From Pardosa pseudoannulata (taxonomy: Eukaryota > Arthropoda > Arachnida > Araneae > Lycosidae), in NCBI GenBank assembly GCA_032207245.1, contig CM063504.1, positions 84,881,624 to 84,945,623 on the forward strand: a stretch of DNA of 64,000 nt, read 5' to 3'. Under the pieces are notes generated by a model. The model searched no databases, had not been told where the DNA came from, and worked only from the letters and a program-made list of their open reading frames with translations. A program made the position numbers and the translations under genes. Position 1 is the stretch's first letter; every line of letters starts with the position of its first letter. Positions 1-11,615 of the stretch are shown here, piece by piece.

Positions 1-323
1 GTTTTTATCTTCCTCGAAGATACCAATTGCTACTTCAGACATTCTCCTCTAATTGAGTGTACTGCCTACATAATTACTACCGAGAACTTTTACGCGAAGC
101 TACCGAATTGTTATCTTCCGTCGGTTACTAAACCATTCGGAAGGGACCTTATATGTACGTCTCTATTCAGGCATACGTCTATTGTATCTCATATTTGTGA
201 ATTGAAATTGTATTTTGTGTATATAGAAATGTGTATATAGCTGCAAGGTGTAAATAAATCATTTAATCAAGAAACACCTGCTTCTTCATTGTGTCACCTA
301 AAACAGGGAACGGATACGTTACA
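1..323 (+). mobile_element. 3' part of an LTR (probably Ty3/Gypsy-like), cut by window start
   Basis: The segment ends with ACGGATACGTTACA, a typical LTR terminus (inverse of TGTAACGTATCC). About 70 bases earlier there is an AATAAA polyadenylation signal at about 253, in the stretch TGTAAATAAATCATTTAATC. The sequence before it is of more balanced composition than the AT-rich DNA that follows. No internal coding region, primer-binding site or polypurine tract is visible after 323, so this looks like a solo LTR or the right LTR of an element whose body lies outside the window. The class assignment rests on the terminal motif alone. Confidence 0.4.
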
Positions 324-1004
324 AGCCATTTCATAGCCAGACGGGATATTGGGATGGAATGAAAATGAAATTCAAAATTTGGTTCTATGATACGACTATG
401 CCTTGGTAATAATAGAAATTATCTTAAAGAGTAGACTAAAGTACATGCTTTCCTATAAAAGTAATTCTGATAAAAAAGTAAACTTGAATATTTTTAATTT
501 TGAATTTATACTTTAAAAAGCGTAACCTATAAATATGTAATTCATTTATATATAAATATACAAGTTGGATTACATCATATTTGATAATAATTGAGATATT
601 GTCTTGACAAGTTATCTAGATGAAAAGTTGCAGCGAACAATGAGAAAATATCAACACTTAATACTTAAAATCGGATCAATAAAGATTTCCAAGGACTGAC
701 TCAAGGTTACAAAGCACATGAATGCCTCGTAGCGTTTGATCTGTTACTTTGAAGAAACATTATACTAACCTAAAGAATGTTGTGCCGTAACTGTTAATCA
801 AACTGATATATATGAAAAATATAAATAATGTAATTGCGTGTATTGTTCTTTGTAATTATTTAAGGTTATTAAATTTTAACCAAATAATGGGTTATTGTTG
901 AAGAAAACAGTTTTTGAACCATGTTAATGTTCAGAATATACTATACAAATACAAACTAGTTCATGGGGTTCACGCTCCTAAGTACTTTTTTTTATGCTTC
1001 TGTA
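324..1004. other. AT-rich DNA, nothing recognised
   Basis: Roughly 680 bases of AT-rich sequence without an open frame of note, RNA gene or terminal repeats. It separates the LTR end from the 211-bp array. Confidence 0.6.
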
Positions 1005-2226
1005 TAATTTTAAAATACATAAAACATATTATGGGTAAAAAAGCTATTTATTAATGTTAGGCAAAATAAATATTTTCAATATAACAAAATAAACAATAAA
1101 GACAAAAATATTAGCGTTTAAATGCATATTATTTTTCAAACTACAGATAATAAATTAGAGGTATTTTCAATACAAAATTTAATAAATAAATAAACAATAA
1201 AAACTAAAATTCTTAACATTTTAAAATACATAAAACATATTATGGGTAAAAATGCTATTTATTAATGTTAGGCAAAATAAATATTTTCAATATAACAAAA
1301 TAAACAATAAAGACAAAAATATTAGCGTTTAAATGCATATTATTTTTCAAATTACAGAAAATAAATTAGAGGCATTTTTGATACAAAATTTAATAAATAA
1401 ATAAACAATAAAAATTAAAATTCTTAACATTTTAAAATACATAAAACATATTATGGGTAAAAAAGTTATTTATTAATGTTAGGCAAAATAAATATTTTCA
1501 ATATAACAAAACAAACAGTAAAGACAAAAATATTAGCGTTTAAATATATATTACTTCTTAAATTACAGAAAATAAATTAGAGGTATTTTCAATATAAAAT
1601 TTAATAAATAAATAAACAATAAAAACTAAAATGTTTAACATTTTAAAATACTTAAAACATTATATGGGTAAAAAAGTTATTTATTAATGTTAGGCAAAAT
1701 AAATATTTTCAATATAACAAAACAAACAGTAAAGACAAAAATATTAGAGTTTAAATATATATTACTTCTTAAATTACAGAAAATAAATTAGAGGTATTTT
1801 CAGTACAAAATTTAATAAATAAATAAACAATAAAAATTAAAATTCTTAACATTTTAAAATACATAAAACATATTATGGGTAAAAAAGTTATTTATTAATG
1901 TTAGGCAAAATAAATATTTTCAATATAACAAAACAAACAGTAAAGACAAAAATATTAGCGTTTAAATATATATTACTTCTTAAATTACAGAAAATAAATT
2001 AGAGGTATTTTCAATACAAAATTTAAATAAATAAACAAATATAAATTTAAATATAAATAATAACAAAATAAATACAAAAATAAATATAAATAATAAATAA
2101 ATAAAAATATTACTGTTTAAATATATATTACTTCATAAATTACAGAAAATAAACTAGAGGTATTTTCAATACAAAATTTAATAAATAAATAAACAATAAA
2201 AACTAAAACTCTAACATTATAAAATG
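1005..2226. repeat. Tandem array, 211-bp unit, five full copies plus a degenerate sixth
   Basis: The anchor TAAAATACATAAAACAT recurs at 1011, 1222, 1433, 1644 and 1855, giving four identical 211-base intervals. Units also share TTAGGCAAAATAAATATTTT and AATTAGAGGTATTTTC blocks. The last unit (from about 2030) has its left half replaced by a simple AAATA-rich run but keeps the right half. Divergence between units is a few percent, mostly substitutions, and copies 3-5 share variants (such as AAACAAACAGT) that copies 1-2 lack. No open frame crosses the units. Confidence 0.9.
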
Positions 2227-2439
2227 AAAGGTTTTCCGACAAAAAAGCAGGAACGGAATGTAATAATATTCATTAAAAGGGGAATTATAGGAAAGTTTTT
2301 ATTACAAAATTAATAATAATATGTAATAATTTTGGCCTCTTGTCTTGCTATAATTGACAAAAAATCATTAAATAATGTATTTGTCGTTGCACAGGTAACC
2401 AAAGCCGTATTAAGCCACTTTACAGTTCTAAACATTTTG

Positions 2440-3222
2440 ATCTTACCGGAAATCCTCCCTATTTCAAAAGAAAAAGAGCACACACACACACAAAAATAAT
2501 AAACTAAATAATGTGAAAAATTAAAATAGATCTTAAACTTTCATTATTAAAAATTTTTAGTATATTAGAATAAATCTTAATTTCTCTAGAAAAGGTTGAA
2601 CAGTTTGTTAATAAACTTTAAAAAGAAATTGAAAATTATTTTATTAAATGTCTAACAAAATTAAGTATATGAATATGAATATTCTTTATTTAACTAATTT
2701 TTAATCTTTAAATCAACAAAATTATTATTTATTGCATCATAATTAATATTATGCAAAACAAATTAATTGATGTATAAAACGACTGAAGAATTTAATTTTG
2801 ATTGACTAAGTTCCGTAAATAATTTTTTACACGTCTTAATTCTGCGAATGACGACTCACTTGATGCATTTTAGATAGGAAAAATTAAATATATCAGTAAT
2901 AATAGTTCGGTGTTTGGAAATAATATTTATACTATATTTGTGCTCTTTATAAATTGCATTCAAACTAATGTATTGTTATGCCATATATTACTGTTATGCA
3001 ATATGTTAAGCTGTTATATTGTTATGCCAAAACTATTACATTTGTTCCTGCAGGCACAGGCTAAACATTGTATCTACATAAAAAGCAATACATTTTTGAT
3101 TATTTGATTATTTTATATAGTTATCAATAGAATTGTAAACTATCTTATTTATAAATCTTTTCAAAATCAAGTATTTTGAGCTGGGCATTCAGGTCTTAAG
3201 CATTTGTCTCATTTATCTATGC
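2440..3222. repeat. Repeat X, copy 1 (left part)
   Basis: Old dispersed repeat that aligns in the same orientation with 43830-44090 and 46451-46925. Shared landmarks are AGAGCACAC, CAGTTTGTT-ATAAA, CTGAAGAATTTAATTTTGATT, TGCATTT and a terminal CATTTGTC-like block. The copy continues beyond the hAT element at 3223-3705. Class is unknown; the ends of copy 2 (AGAGCCGTATCATAGACAAA and the GGGGCAGCAAGAAG side) look like a decayed DNA transposon. The 65-codon frame at 2910 has no support as a gene. Confidence 0.55.
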
Positions 3223-3705
3223 CAGGGATGGGCAAACTTCGGCCCGCCGGAAGGTTTTATCCGGCCCTCGGATAGAATTTTAAGTTGCCGGTCCGAAGTA
3301 AATTAAAAGCAATATATATTTATACATTATATATCCATCTCCTTTTCTACTTTGCTTAAATATTATATCCCAAATTTATTATCTCACGCCCAGAAGATCA
3401 TCGGTATATTTGCTTCTTATATGTGAACAAGTGTTTTCAACTTTGAACCTTAAAAAGAATAATTTCAGAAGTAGACTGACAGATGAGCATTCAGCCTCGT
3501 TCCTTAAAATCAGTACATCTCACTTCGAACCTCAGTATAAGAAACTTTTAAAAATGAAATCGCAATTTCATTCATCCCATTAACGAATTTAAACCATTAG
3601 GTACTTGTATATTGTTTTTAAAATTTTAGAAAAATTTATCTTGGGCCGCCAAACTTATTTTCTTTTGATTTTTGGCCCGCGGCCGAAAAAGTTTGTCCAT
3701 CCCTG
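3223..3705 (+). mobile_element. hAT-superfamily transposon, 483-bp internal-deletion copy
   Basis: The left end reads CAGGGATGGGCAAACTTCGG and the right end is its imperfect inverse (GTTTGTCCATCCCTG), both followed by GGCCCGC-type subterminal sequence. Flanks are ATCTATGC on the left and GTCTATGC on the right, a 7-of-8 match to an 8-bp target duplication, which is diagnostic of hAT. The interior keeps only the last part of a transposase frame (see 3401-3583). The copy sits inside repeat X; the second repeat X copy near 46890 shows the locus without it. Confidence 0.9.
3401..3583 (+). pseudogene. hAT transposase C-terminal dimerisation region, truncated
   Basis: The frame starting at 3401 reads ...ICEQVFSTLNLKKNNFRSRL, then TDEHSASFLKISTSHF, and stops at 3581. 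The CEQ-F-S / K-RSRLTDEH-LK-ST pattern is the conserved C-terminal signature of the hAT transposases related to the FAM200/ZBED5/GTF2IRD2 group in animals. The zinc finger and catalytic core are absent, and there is no start codon for this fragment. It is a relic carried inside the 483-bp element and cannot make a functional enzyme. Confidence 0.8.
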
Positions 3706-4190
3706 GTCTATGCGATGATCCGGCCTCGCAGGTAACTACCGCTTTGTATGATACAGACGGAATTTGGTGTTCTTCAATTTTGCCGTGTGCGTGCGGGGCA
3801 TTCGCCGCCAGGAACAGGCCTTTGAAAGTAAGAAGAAATATGATGAGGACTTATGAATGCATATAGAACCAAATAAACGTGAATGCATCCGGATATCTCT
3901 TAACTTCAGAGTCGTTGCTTTGAAGAAGCATTATGTTGTTGTTTTCTAATCCCACTTGGACAAGTCAAGCACGTGAGTGAGAGGGTACACAAATTAAAGT
4001 GAAAGGATGCGCTTTACGTTTTAAGAACACTTCTAAGGTGGCGATTTTTTGCCCAAAGTGGATTTTCGTAATTTAGAAGCAGGAACCAAGAAGAGGACCC
4101 CAGACTTAATTTGTCCCCTTTAGAGGTATCATTTGAACTTGGAGGACTATGAATCTATTTTATATGTCGCAGACGTCACTAAACCTGATG
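3706..4190. other. End of repeat X and unique sequence
   Basis: The first ~40 bases (GTCTATGCGATGATCCGGCCTC) resume repeat X after the hAT insertion and match 46890-46920 loosely. The rest is unassigned. A short frame beginning inside the hAT end is chance. Confidence 0.45.
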
Positions 4191-4262
4191 GATTTTTGGC
4201 TGGATCGAGCCTACAACCCTTCGGTTATGAGCTTTTGCTGATTGAGCTACCACTGCTCAAAG
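4190..4262 (-). repeat. tRNA-like sequence (tRNA-Met-like pseudogene or SINE head)
   Basis: Read on the minus strand, 4260-4201 contains a Pol III A-box-like TAGCTCAATCAG, then GCTCATAACCGAAGG, which resembles the anticodon arm of elongator tRNA-Met with a CAT anticodon, and a B-box-like GGCTCGATCC. A proper acceptor stem cannot be closed, and no CCA or T-run terminator follows, so it is more likely a pseudogene or a SINE head than a functional tRNA. Confidence 0.45.
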
Positions 4263-4394
4263 CATTATTCTAACGCATTGATAAAAATGTGGTCTTCTAA
4301 CTGCTAGCCAAAGGAATATATGAATATGCAACTAATAACTAGTGTAATCGAGTAATATATGGTTTCTGAGTGATATATGTAATGCTCTAAGATT

Positions 4395-6160
4395 CTAATT
4401 AAATAAAGCACTAGAGTGAAAGAAGTACTTTTTCAACCTTGTAAATATTCAGAAAGTGATAAAGAAGTAAATAGAAATAAAAAATGGACTAGAGTGAAAT
4501 AAAGCACTTTTTCAACCCTGTAAACATTCAGAAAGTGTTATAGAAATAAATAAAAATAAATAATGGACTAGAGTGAAAGAAAGTACTTTTTCAACCCTGT
4601 AAATATTCAGAAAGTGTTATAGAAATAAATAGAAATAAATAATGGACTAGAGTGAAAGAAAGTACTTTTTCAACCCTGTAAATATTCAGAAAGTGTTATA
4701 GAAGTAAATAGAAATAAATAATGCACTAGAGTGAAAGAAAGTACTTTTTCAACCCTGTAAATATTCAGAAAGTGTTATAGAAATAAATAGAAATAAATAA
4801 TGGACTAGAGTGAAAGAAAGTACTTTTTCAATCCTGTAAATATTCAGAAAGTGTTATAGACATAAATAGCAATAAATAATGGACTAGAGTGAAAGAAGTA
4901 CTTTTTCAACCTTGTAAATATTCAGAAAATGATAAAGAAATAAATAGAAATAAATAATGTACTATAGTGAAAGAAAGTACTTTTTCAACCCTGTAAATAT
5001 TCAGAAAGTGTTATAGAAGTAAATAGAAATAAATAATGGACTAGAAAGAAAGAAGTACTTTTTCAACTTTTTAAATATTCAGAAAATGATAAAGAAATAA
5101 ATAGAAATAAATAATGGGCTAGAGTGAAAGAAATTACTTTTTAACCCTGTAAATATTCAGAAAGTGTTATAGAAGTAAATAAAAATAAATAATGGACTAG
5201 AGTGAAAGAAAGTACTTTTTCAACTCTGTAAACATTCAGAAAGTGTTATAGAAATAAATAGAAATAAATAATGGACTAGAGTGAAAGAAAGTACTTTTTC
5301 AACCCCCTAAATATTAAGAAAGTGTTATAGAAATAATAATGGACTAGAGGGAAATAAAGTACTTTTTCAACCCTGTAAAATTCAGAAAGTGTTATAGAAA
5401 TAAATAATGGACTAAAGAGAAATAAAGTACTTTTTCAACCCTGTAAATATTCAGAAAGTGTTATAGAAATAAATAGAAATAAATAATGCACTAGGGTGAA
5501 AGAAAGTACTTTATCAACCCTGTAAATATTCAGAAAGTGTTATAGAAATAAATAAAAATAAATAATGGACTAGAGTGAAAGAAAGTACTTCTTCAACCCC
5601 CTAAATATTAAGAAAGTGTTATAGAAATAATAATGGACTAGAGGGAATTAAAGTACTTTTTCAACCCTGTATATATTCAGAAAGTGTTATAGAAATAAAT
5701 TGAGATAAATAATGCACTAGAGTGAAAGAAAGTACTTTATCAACCTGTAAATATTCAGAAAATGCTATAGAAATAAATAATGGACTACAGTGAAAGAAAG
5801 TACTTTTTCAACCCTGTAAATATTCAGAAAGTGTTATAGAATTAAATACAAATAAATAATGGGCTAGTGTGAAAGAAGGTACTTTATCAACCTGTAAATA
5901 TTCAGAAAATGTTATAGAAATAAATAATGGACTACAGTGAAAGAAAGTACTTTTTCAATCCTATAAGCATTCAAAAAGTGATATAGAAATAAATACAAAT
6001 AAATAATGGACTAGAGTGAAAGAAAATGCTTTATGAACCTGTAAATATTCAGAAAGTGTTATAGAAATAATAATGGACTAGAGTGAAATAGAGTACTTTA
6101 TCAACCCCGTAAATATTCAGAAAGTGTTAAAAAAATAAATTGAAATACCATAAAATAAAT
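4395..6160. repeat. Minisatellite array, 79-bp unit, about 22 copies
   Basis: The anchor ACTAGAGTGAAA lies at 4410, 4488, 4567, 4646, 4725, 4804 and 4883, a near-invariant 79-base spacing. Each unit reads GACTAGAGTGAAAGAAAGTA, a CTTTTTCAACCCTGTAAAT block, ATTCAGAAAGTGTTATAG and a run of AAATA/GAAATAAATAA. Later units (after about 5320) often lose one AAATAGAAAT block and drop to roughly 60 bases. The palindrome AAGTACTT is kept in nearly all units. No coding content. Confidence 0.93.
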
Positions 6161-6164
6161 AAAT

Positions 6165-7069
6165 AATGAGTTTTTTTTTAAGCTAAAAGTAAAGAGAAGA
6201 ATTCGAGCTAAGAAGAATAACGATAATATTACTGATACAAAGTTTAAAAATATAATATTCTTCATTCTCCTATTATCTGAACTTATCGTTATTAAATTGA
6301 TAATAGATAAATAAAGGTATCAATTTTGACCTTTGAATATGAGCCGATGACTTTCAATTGTTTTTTACTCGATGTCAAATGCAAAATAAGATATATATTG
6401 CTATATGCATAACTGACACCTTTGCGTACGTGACAATACACTAAAAACGTATAAAAGAGACAAATGACTGGAAGAGCAAAACTGACGTAACTCAAGAGTG
6501 AATAGCCAATTAATTTAAAATATTTATTCTCTAAAAAGGAGAGCTTATGTTGATGACGTCACCCAGTCCTAAATAAATTTACTTTGCTGTTTTTTTCACC
6601 CTCGTCTTACTTTACTCATGTAAGCCAAACAAGATTACAAGTGTATTTGGCACGCACTGGAAAATGTCTCTGAGATCTGATTTTTTGTCATTTATTAGGT
6701 CAATTGTTAAACATACAGCTTACGGCTAATAAGCAGTAAAGTTAAAAATGTAATTAAAAGCATTTTAGAATCATAACACTTTCAAAGTGTTCTTAATATC
6801 TTCCATGAAAGAGTGTTGATTGCTATCAAAAGGGGAAGGGCACAACCAGTCTCATACAAACTATGAACCTTCTAACGTAGATCGTATTTTAATTTATCGA
6901 GGTACTGACGTTAAGAGAATATATCATTGTATTAACTCTTTAAAAATATCTTGTAAATTAAAATTACGTTTTTCATACAGTTTATGACAGTTAGGTCATC
7001 GAAAACATTTTTTGTCCTACCCTGTAAATAGTTATATCATTTTGTTTTCATTACTCGCATCGTTCTGTA
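6165..7069. other. Unassigned AT-rich DNA
   Basis: No repeat family, RNA gene or credible exon is visible. A perfect CRE octamer TGACGTCA lies at 6554-6561. The minus-strand frame at 6292-6495 is short and AT-driven. Confidence 0.5.
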
Positions 7070-7708
7070 CAAGTACTCTTCCATTTTCGACCAACCTGCT
7101 TCGTAAGTCGCATTTTTGACCATTTGAGTCTAGATCTGCAGTTCTGGTAATCAATTACAAAACGCAACAGAACAGGTTAATGGCGAATGGTGACATGTGC
7201 ATAGAGCATACTATAGTCTTGCTACCCACTTTTTCAGTCCGTTTCAATCGCAAAAGCAGTAACTTCACATATATGTAACAGTAGTAAAGATCTTGACGAA
7301 ACAAAAGTATCACCTGGAGAAATTGTTAAAAAACGAAAGAAAGTTTAAACATCTTTCTATGAAGGTGGTAAAATGGTCAAAGAAATAACATATAGTTCGG
7401 TTTTGGCCCATTCAGCAATTTCAACGATTCTAAAAGATGAAGTTAGACGAAAGAGGCGGTTATATCCAGGACTATCGCCCTTAAAAGTACAACTTCTGTT
7501 TCTTTTGTCATCTCTCTTACCTTCTAGAGGTCCAGATAACAATATCAACAAAATGATATTAATGTACTCATATCTTTGTTGAATTAATTTCAAGTTTATT
7601 GTATATTTTTTATTATTTTATAACTTACGTATATTAGTTCAACATAAGTTCCTCGTTTAACGACATTGTCGTCAGAGTGGTACATGGTCGTAAAGAGAGG
7701 AATACCTG
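7070..7708 (+). mobile_element. pogo/Tigger-like element, decayed, 639 bp
   Basis: The left end, TA then CAAGTACTCTTCCATTTTCG, and the inverse of the right end, TA then CAGGTATTCCTCTCTTTACG, agree at 20 of 26 positions through the shared CGACCA. Both are flanked by TA, the target duplication of the Tc1/mariner-pogo group. The right subterminal region (GACGACAATGTCGTTAAACG on the minus strand) is typical of Tigger ends. Inside lies a remnant of a pogo N-terminal DNA-binding domain (7325-7430). Confidence 0.6.
7325..7430 (+). pseudogene. pogo/Tigger transposase N-terminal HTH (psq) remnant
   Basis: The frame starting at 7325 reads VKKRKKV, an in-frame stop, then TSFYEGGKMVKEITYSSVLA followed by HSAISTILKDE. 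This resembles the CENP-B/psq helix-turn-helix of Tigger transposases (the family pattern is KRK-, YEGG-K, IA---L-HSTI-TILKDK). The loop between helices 1 and 2 seems shortened and a stop interrupts it, so it is a relic. The rest of the 69-codon frame to 7582 is unlike any transposase. Assignment depends on the pattern and on the Tigger-like ends around it. Confidence 0.5.
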
Positions 7709-7710
7709 TA

Positions 7711-10700
7711 TACAAATAAGATATCTACACATTAGTGAGGTAATAATTAAAAAATATTCGTAATTAGCAAAGATACAATAATTAAAAGAGATAAAACTTC
7801 TATTTAAGGAAATTGATTTTCTTGCCAAGCTGGTAAAATCAGTTAAAGGGTCGCATGCTGGACGCCAGTTGGACAGTTCTTGCTAAAGCAACATCATTCT
7901 CTACCATTTTTCTATTTCTTTATTGAAAAATTTGTATTTTTTTTTTTTTTTTGCTTTTTTCCGGGAAAAACTGACATTTTCCTTTCCTCAGTCACTGTAA
8001 ATACATTTCAAAACATTAATATGATGTAATAAGCAAACTATCGCTTCTATAATTATATTTATTCAGTCAGATGTTTCCTATCACACCATGTATCTTTGTA
8101 AACGATATTTGTATTTATTTTACTTTTGCCACAGACCTTGAAGAAATTAGTATTAATATTCATTAAAACTGTTCTCATTTAATTTCGTCTGAACAGAATG
8201 CGAAATCAATGGGAATCTAGTTGTTCATTTTGATGCATAGCACTTAATTACTATAATATTTTTTCAAAATCTTGATAAGAACCTTTTGCAGCTGTTGCTT
8301 CATTTACATCTCATCTAATTCCGTTTCAAATTTTGAAAGAATGATAAGTTAATTCATAAGCTTTTGTATTTTTTACAAAATGGATGCATTTGTCCTTTCC
8401 CACGGGTTTATAACTTTTGATTAAATCACAAGACACGTTCTGAAACTAGTTTTGATATTTAAGCGAGGTTTCCAGCTTCTCTTGTGTGTGTGAGAGAGGG
8501 ATCATGGCTATGTTCGTACGATAAGGAAATGTTTAAAGTGTTTATTTTGGGGACACCTACAGAATAAAAATTAGAAGGAAAAACTTCTAATATCCATTTA
8601 TGGTTTAAGAACGGTGGTTTTAATATTTTAGAAAATGCTTTTTTTTATGTAGAATTGCCATATTTACTCTTGTATAAAGCATATTTTTTATTTAAAATAT
8701 AAGGCAAAAATTCAAGATACGCGTTAGACAAGGATAATTTTTTATTGATTTATGTGATCACCCAATATATGTATGGATAAAAAGGTGTCAAGGAAAACTA
8801 AAAGGGAAAAAATACTAGATGTATATATCCTCATTATCGTTCTCTTTTTACATAATATTTCTAGCTGTACTATTTATTAACTACGCTGAATTTTTCGCTT
8901 AAAGCTCGGTTTCCAATTTTTTTGTTGCATATTGCACTGCGGGCAACTTAAATGCCAATGTATGTAAAGCGGTGAAAATTAATCCGCCCGTCACATAGAA
9001 TTAGATTTTATTATTTTTATTTGACCGGGCTTGCTGGGCAAGGATAAGCCTAGACAACTAGCTTAGTGAAGATATTGCAGTCGAGTCATTTTACAAAAAG
9101 AAAAAAGCGGCAGTCTAAAGTGGAACTTAAACTTTTATTTGAGATCTAAGCAAAAGAACATACTTCTCAGTTAAAGACAAAGAAGGAAATGATACATGAA
9201 AATATAAAGTCGGCCCCACGGCGAATGAAACATGGAAAATTTTCCCAAGGAACCGGCAACTGAGTCAGCGAATTTAACAGTAAAAAGGAACTTTGATCAG
9301 GGGCTGACTGAGCCATTCGCCAGCGACAGCTGGAAAAAGCGGTGAGGGGACAGACAATTTGCATTTATTTGAAAGATAGCTTTGGGAAATGGGCTGGGAG
9401 AATTAAAGCCACGAACTCTCCTTTTAACAAAAAATTTTATGGCTGAAAAAATAGATTTGAAAGAATTAAGAAGTTAAAAAATGAGAATTTTTAAGAGATA
9501 TTTTAAGCGTAATAATTTTAGAATATTAAATGCAGAATTCTGTTTTTTCTCCCTCTAACTCGTAAATTGCCACCAAATACTCTTGTCTCATAAAATTAAA
9601 AGGAATAAAGGAAATACAATCCCAACTGTAATACCCTTTAAAACTGGACGTGATGCACGGGGTTTTATATTTCAGCTCCCACAGTATTGGCCAAACACCC
9701 TCTTCCCTCAAATTCTCAAATGTCCGATAGCAAAGGATTCGTTAAAAATGGAGTAATCTTTAGAATGACATTGAAAGAGCGCTGGAATTGATTAATTGGA
9801 TCTACGTAACAAATGGTTTACAATCTGCAAAAATTCACCCTTTTTAAAAAAAATAAATAAATAAATAAATAAATAAATAAAAAGTGTATATTATATATGG
9901 TAATACGGTAATATTAATAAAATTAGATACCTTATACCCCATGTCAATATTATTTCAACTTGTTATTTTAAAATGCAAATTTCTTAAACTGTTTGAATAT
10001 TTATTAGATTTATTAACATATTTTTAAGTTGTTTTGTATCTATTTTCAAGTTAAAGTTTTAACAAACATTTAATATAAGCTGCTTTGTACTTACAGCAAA
10101 CCAATGCCAAATGGATGGTTTTTAATGGCTGAAATGTTAATCGTTTGGTGGGATCTAAATTAGAAACAGTTTTATGTTGGTGTTACGGAAATAGCGGCAC
10201 CGCAAAATATTTTTTCGGGATTATTTAAAAACTAATGCTGTACAAATGAATTTGATAAACAAATAGTTTTATATTTGTAAATAATGAAGAAAATAAACAG
10301 TTTATAAAAATGTGTTGAAAATGGAATAAAAAAATCATATTTACATATTTTGTATATTTTAAATATTTTATACATTTCTGGTCAAATATAAATAGTATTG
10401 CACATATTAAAACTCAGAAAATAAGGTAACGAAAACTTAGTCATTAATTATAATAAATTTAGTCAGAACGTAAATGACTTCATTTCTAATGTTTAATTTA
10501 TGAAAAATTTAAGGAATTAAATTTAATTTTTTAATAAACAGACTGATATGATTTTTTTAATAAAAATCAATATTTTTACCAACCTTGAGTTGGTATTGGT
10601 TTGATCGTTGATAGTAGATGTCAAGAAATAACTACCATTGGGTAATTCGTTATTTATATGAGTCAGAAAATAATTATTTAAATGAGTCAACTGTTGATAA

Positions 10701-11137
10701 TTAGACTGAGGCATTGATTGGTATTAGTTTTCCCGATGATTATACAAATCAGAAAATAATTGGTATTAGATCTACCATGGTCTATATGCATTGGGAAGTG
10801 ATATCTTCGTTACAGTACTGTGTTTATTTGAAATAGTAAATAAATCTCTGATAACAGTTTTTTATATATAAAATATTCTAGGATATTTAAAATGATTTTT
10901 ACTCACTCGTCATGACATGCTTTAGTTATTCAAAGTTGTTTAAATTTCATATTTGATTTATACAGTACATAATAACTTATGATATTTATCAGTATATATT
11001 CTTCAGAGATGACTCGAGTATTAATGGGTTAAATAAGGATTCCAACACACTTTTCACTGAAACTCGTGACTCTAACAAATAAATAATACATGTAGATAAT
11101 TGTGAACGGAAAATATACAGCGAAGATTCATACGTAT
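7711..11137. other. Long unassigned stretch; GC-richer island at about 9100-9420
   Basis: 3.4 kb with no element ends that I can pair. A short AAAT microsatellite is at 9847-9881. The 9100-9420 part is visibly less AT-rich than its surroundings and has a 65-codon minus-strand frame (9167-9364), with no recognisable domain. 10523-10714 is low-complexity AT sequence with short direct repeats (GAGTCAGAAAATAATTATTT). Confidence 0.5.
9847..9881. repeat. (AAAT)n microsatellite
   Basis: Uninterrupted AAAT repeats following an A-run. Confidence 0.95.
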
Positions 11138-11152
11138 AATCTATACTAAAAC

Positions 11153-11615
11153 TAAACTCTTCTGCACAACAGTCCCTAGGGTGCTAAAACAGTGCCAATC
11201 TCCGTTTACGTAAACAAGGGCCCTGGGATGTGAAGCATATGTTCCGGTTAGGTGGTCAATCTTACGCGGAACCCCCAGTGTTTAGTTCCCCAGCACGCTT
11301 GGTCCTCAGTCCATCTACCCACTGAAGGGTTTGGTTTGGCTTGGTTTGGAGTGCTACAGTCTACTTTTTGCAACACGAGGGCTAATGAGACCGGGACCTA
11401 CATCTTAAAGCCGATTCAGAACGGCTACGAACATCCATGCCACTGTGGGATTCGAACCCACGAACTCCGGTTCCGAAGGCCAGCACTCTAACCAATCGGC
11501 CATCGTTCGGCGTACCCACTGAAGGGAGAGAAGGCTGAGATCAACCTTGCCCAGCCCTGGGATCGAACCTCGAACCTGTGTCATGAGAGCGCGAGCGCTA
11601 CACCAACGCCACTAC
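11153..11615 (-). mobile_element. SINE-B (tRNA-derived), minus strand, split by a SINE-A insertion
   Basis: Read on the minus strand from 11615, it starts with a tRNA-like head: A-box region GGCGTTGGTGTAGCGCTCG and B-box GGTTCGATCCCAGG. The body then continues on the far side of the SINE-A insertion (GACCAAGCGTGCTGG, CCACCTAACCGGAACATATG, GAGATTGGCAC). The same order is seen uninterrupted at 40412-40660. Flanks AATCTATACTAAAA (11138-11151) and AATCTATAGTAAAA (11616-11629) form a 13-of-14 target duplication. Without the insertion the element is about 265 bp. Confidence 0.85.
11330..11512 (-). mobile_element. SINE-A (tRNA-derived), minus strand, inserted into SINE-B
   Basis: On the minus strand it opens with CCGAACGATGGCCGATTGG, carries an A-box-like GGCCGATTGGTTAGAG and a B-box GGTTCGAATCCCAC, then a body with GGCTTTAAGATGTAGGTCCC and a tail of CCAAA repeats (TTTGGTTTGG on the plus strand). 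A perfect 14-bp target duplication, TACCCACTGAAGGG, flanks it at 11316-11329 and 11513-11526. The 79-codon plus-strand frame over it (11252-11491) is the usual artefact of such SINEs. Confidence 0.95.

Noticed and set aside
3672..3866. 64-codon frame starting inside the hAT right end
   Set aside because: It crosses the element boundary and target duplication, so it is chance.
11252..11491. 79-codon open frame with GIRTHELRFRRPAL
   Set aside because: It is a translation of the SINE-A sequence. Frames at 41054-41278, 61084-61323 and 40404-40631 are the same kind of SINE artefact.
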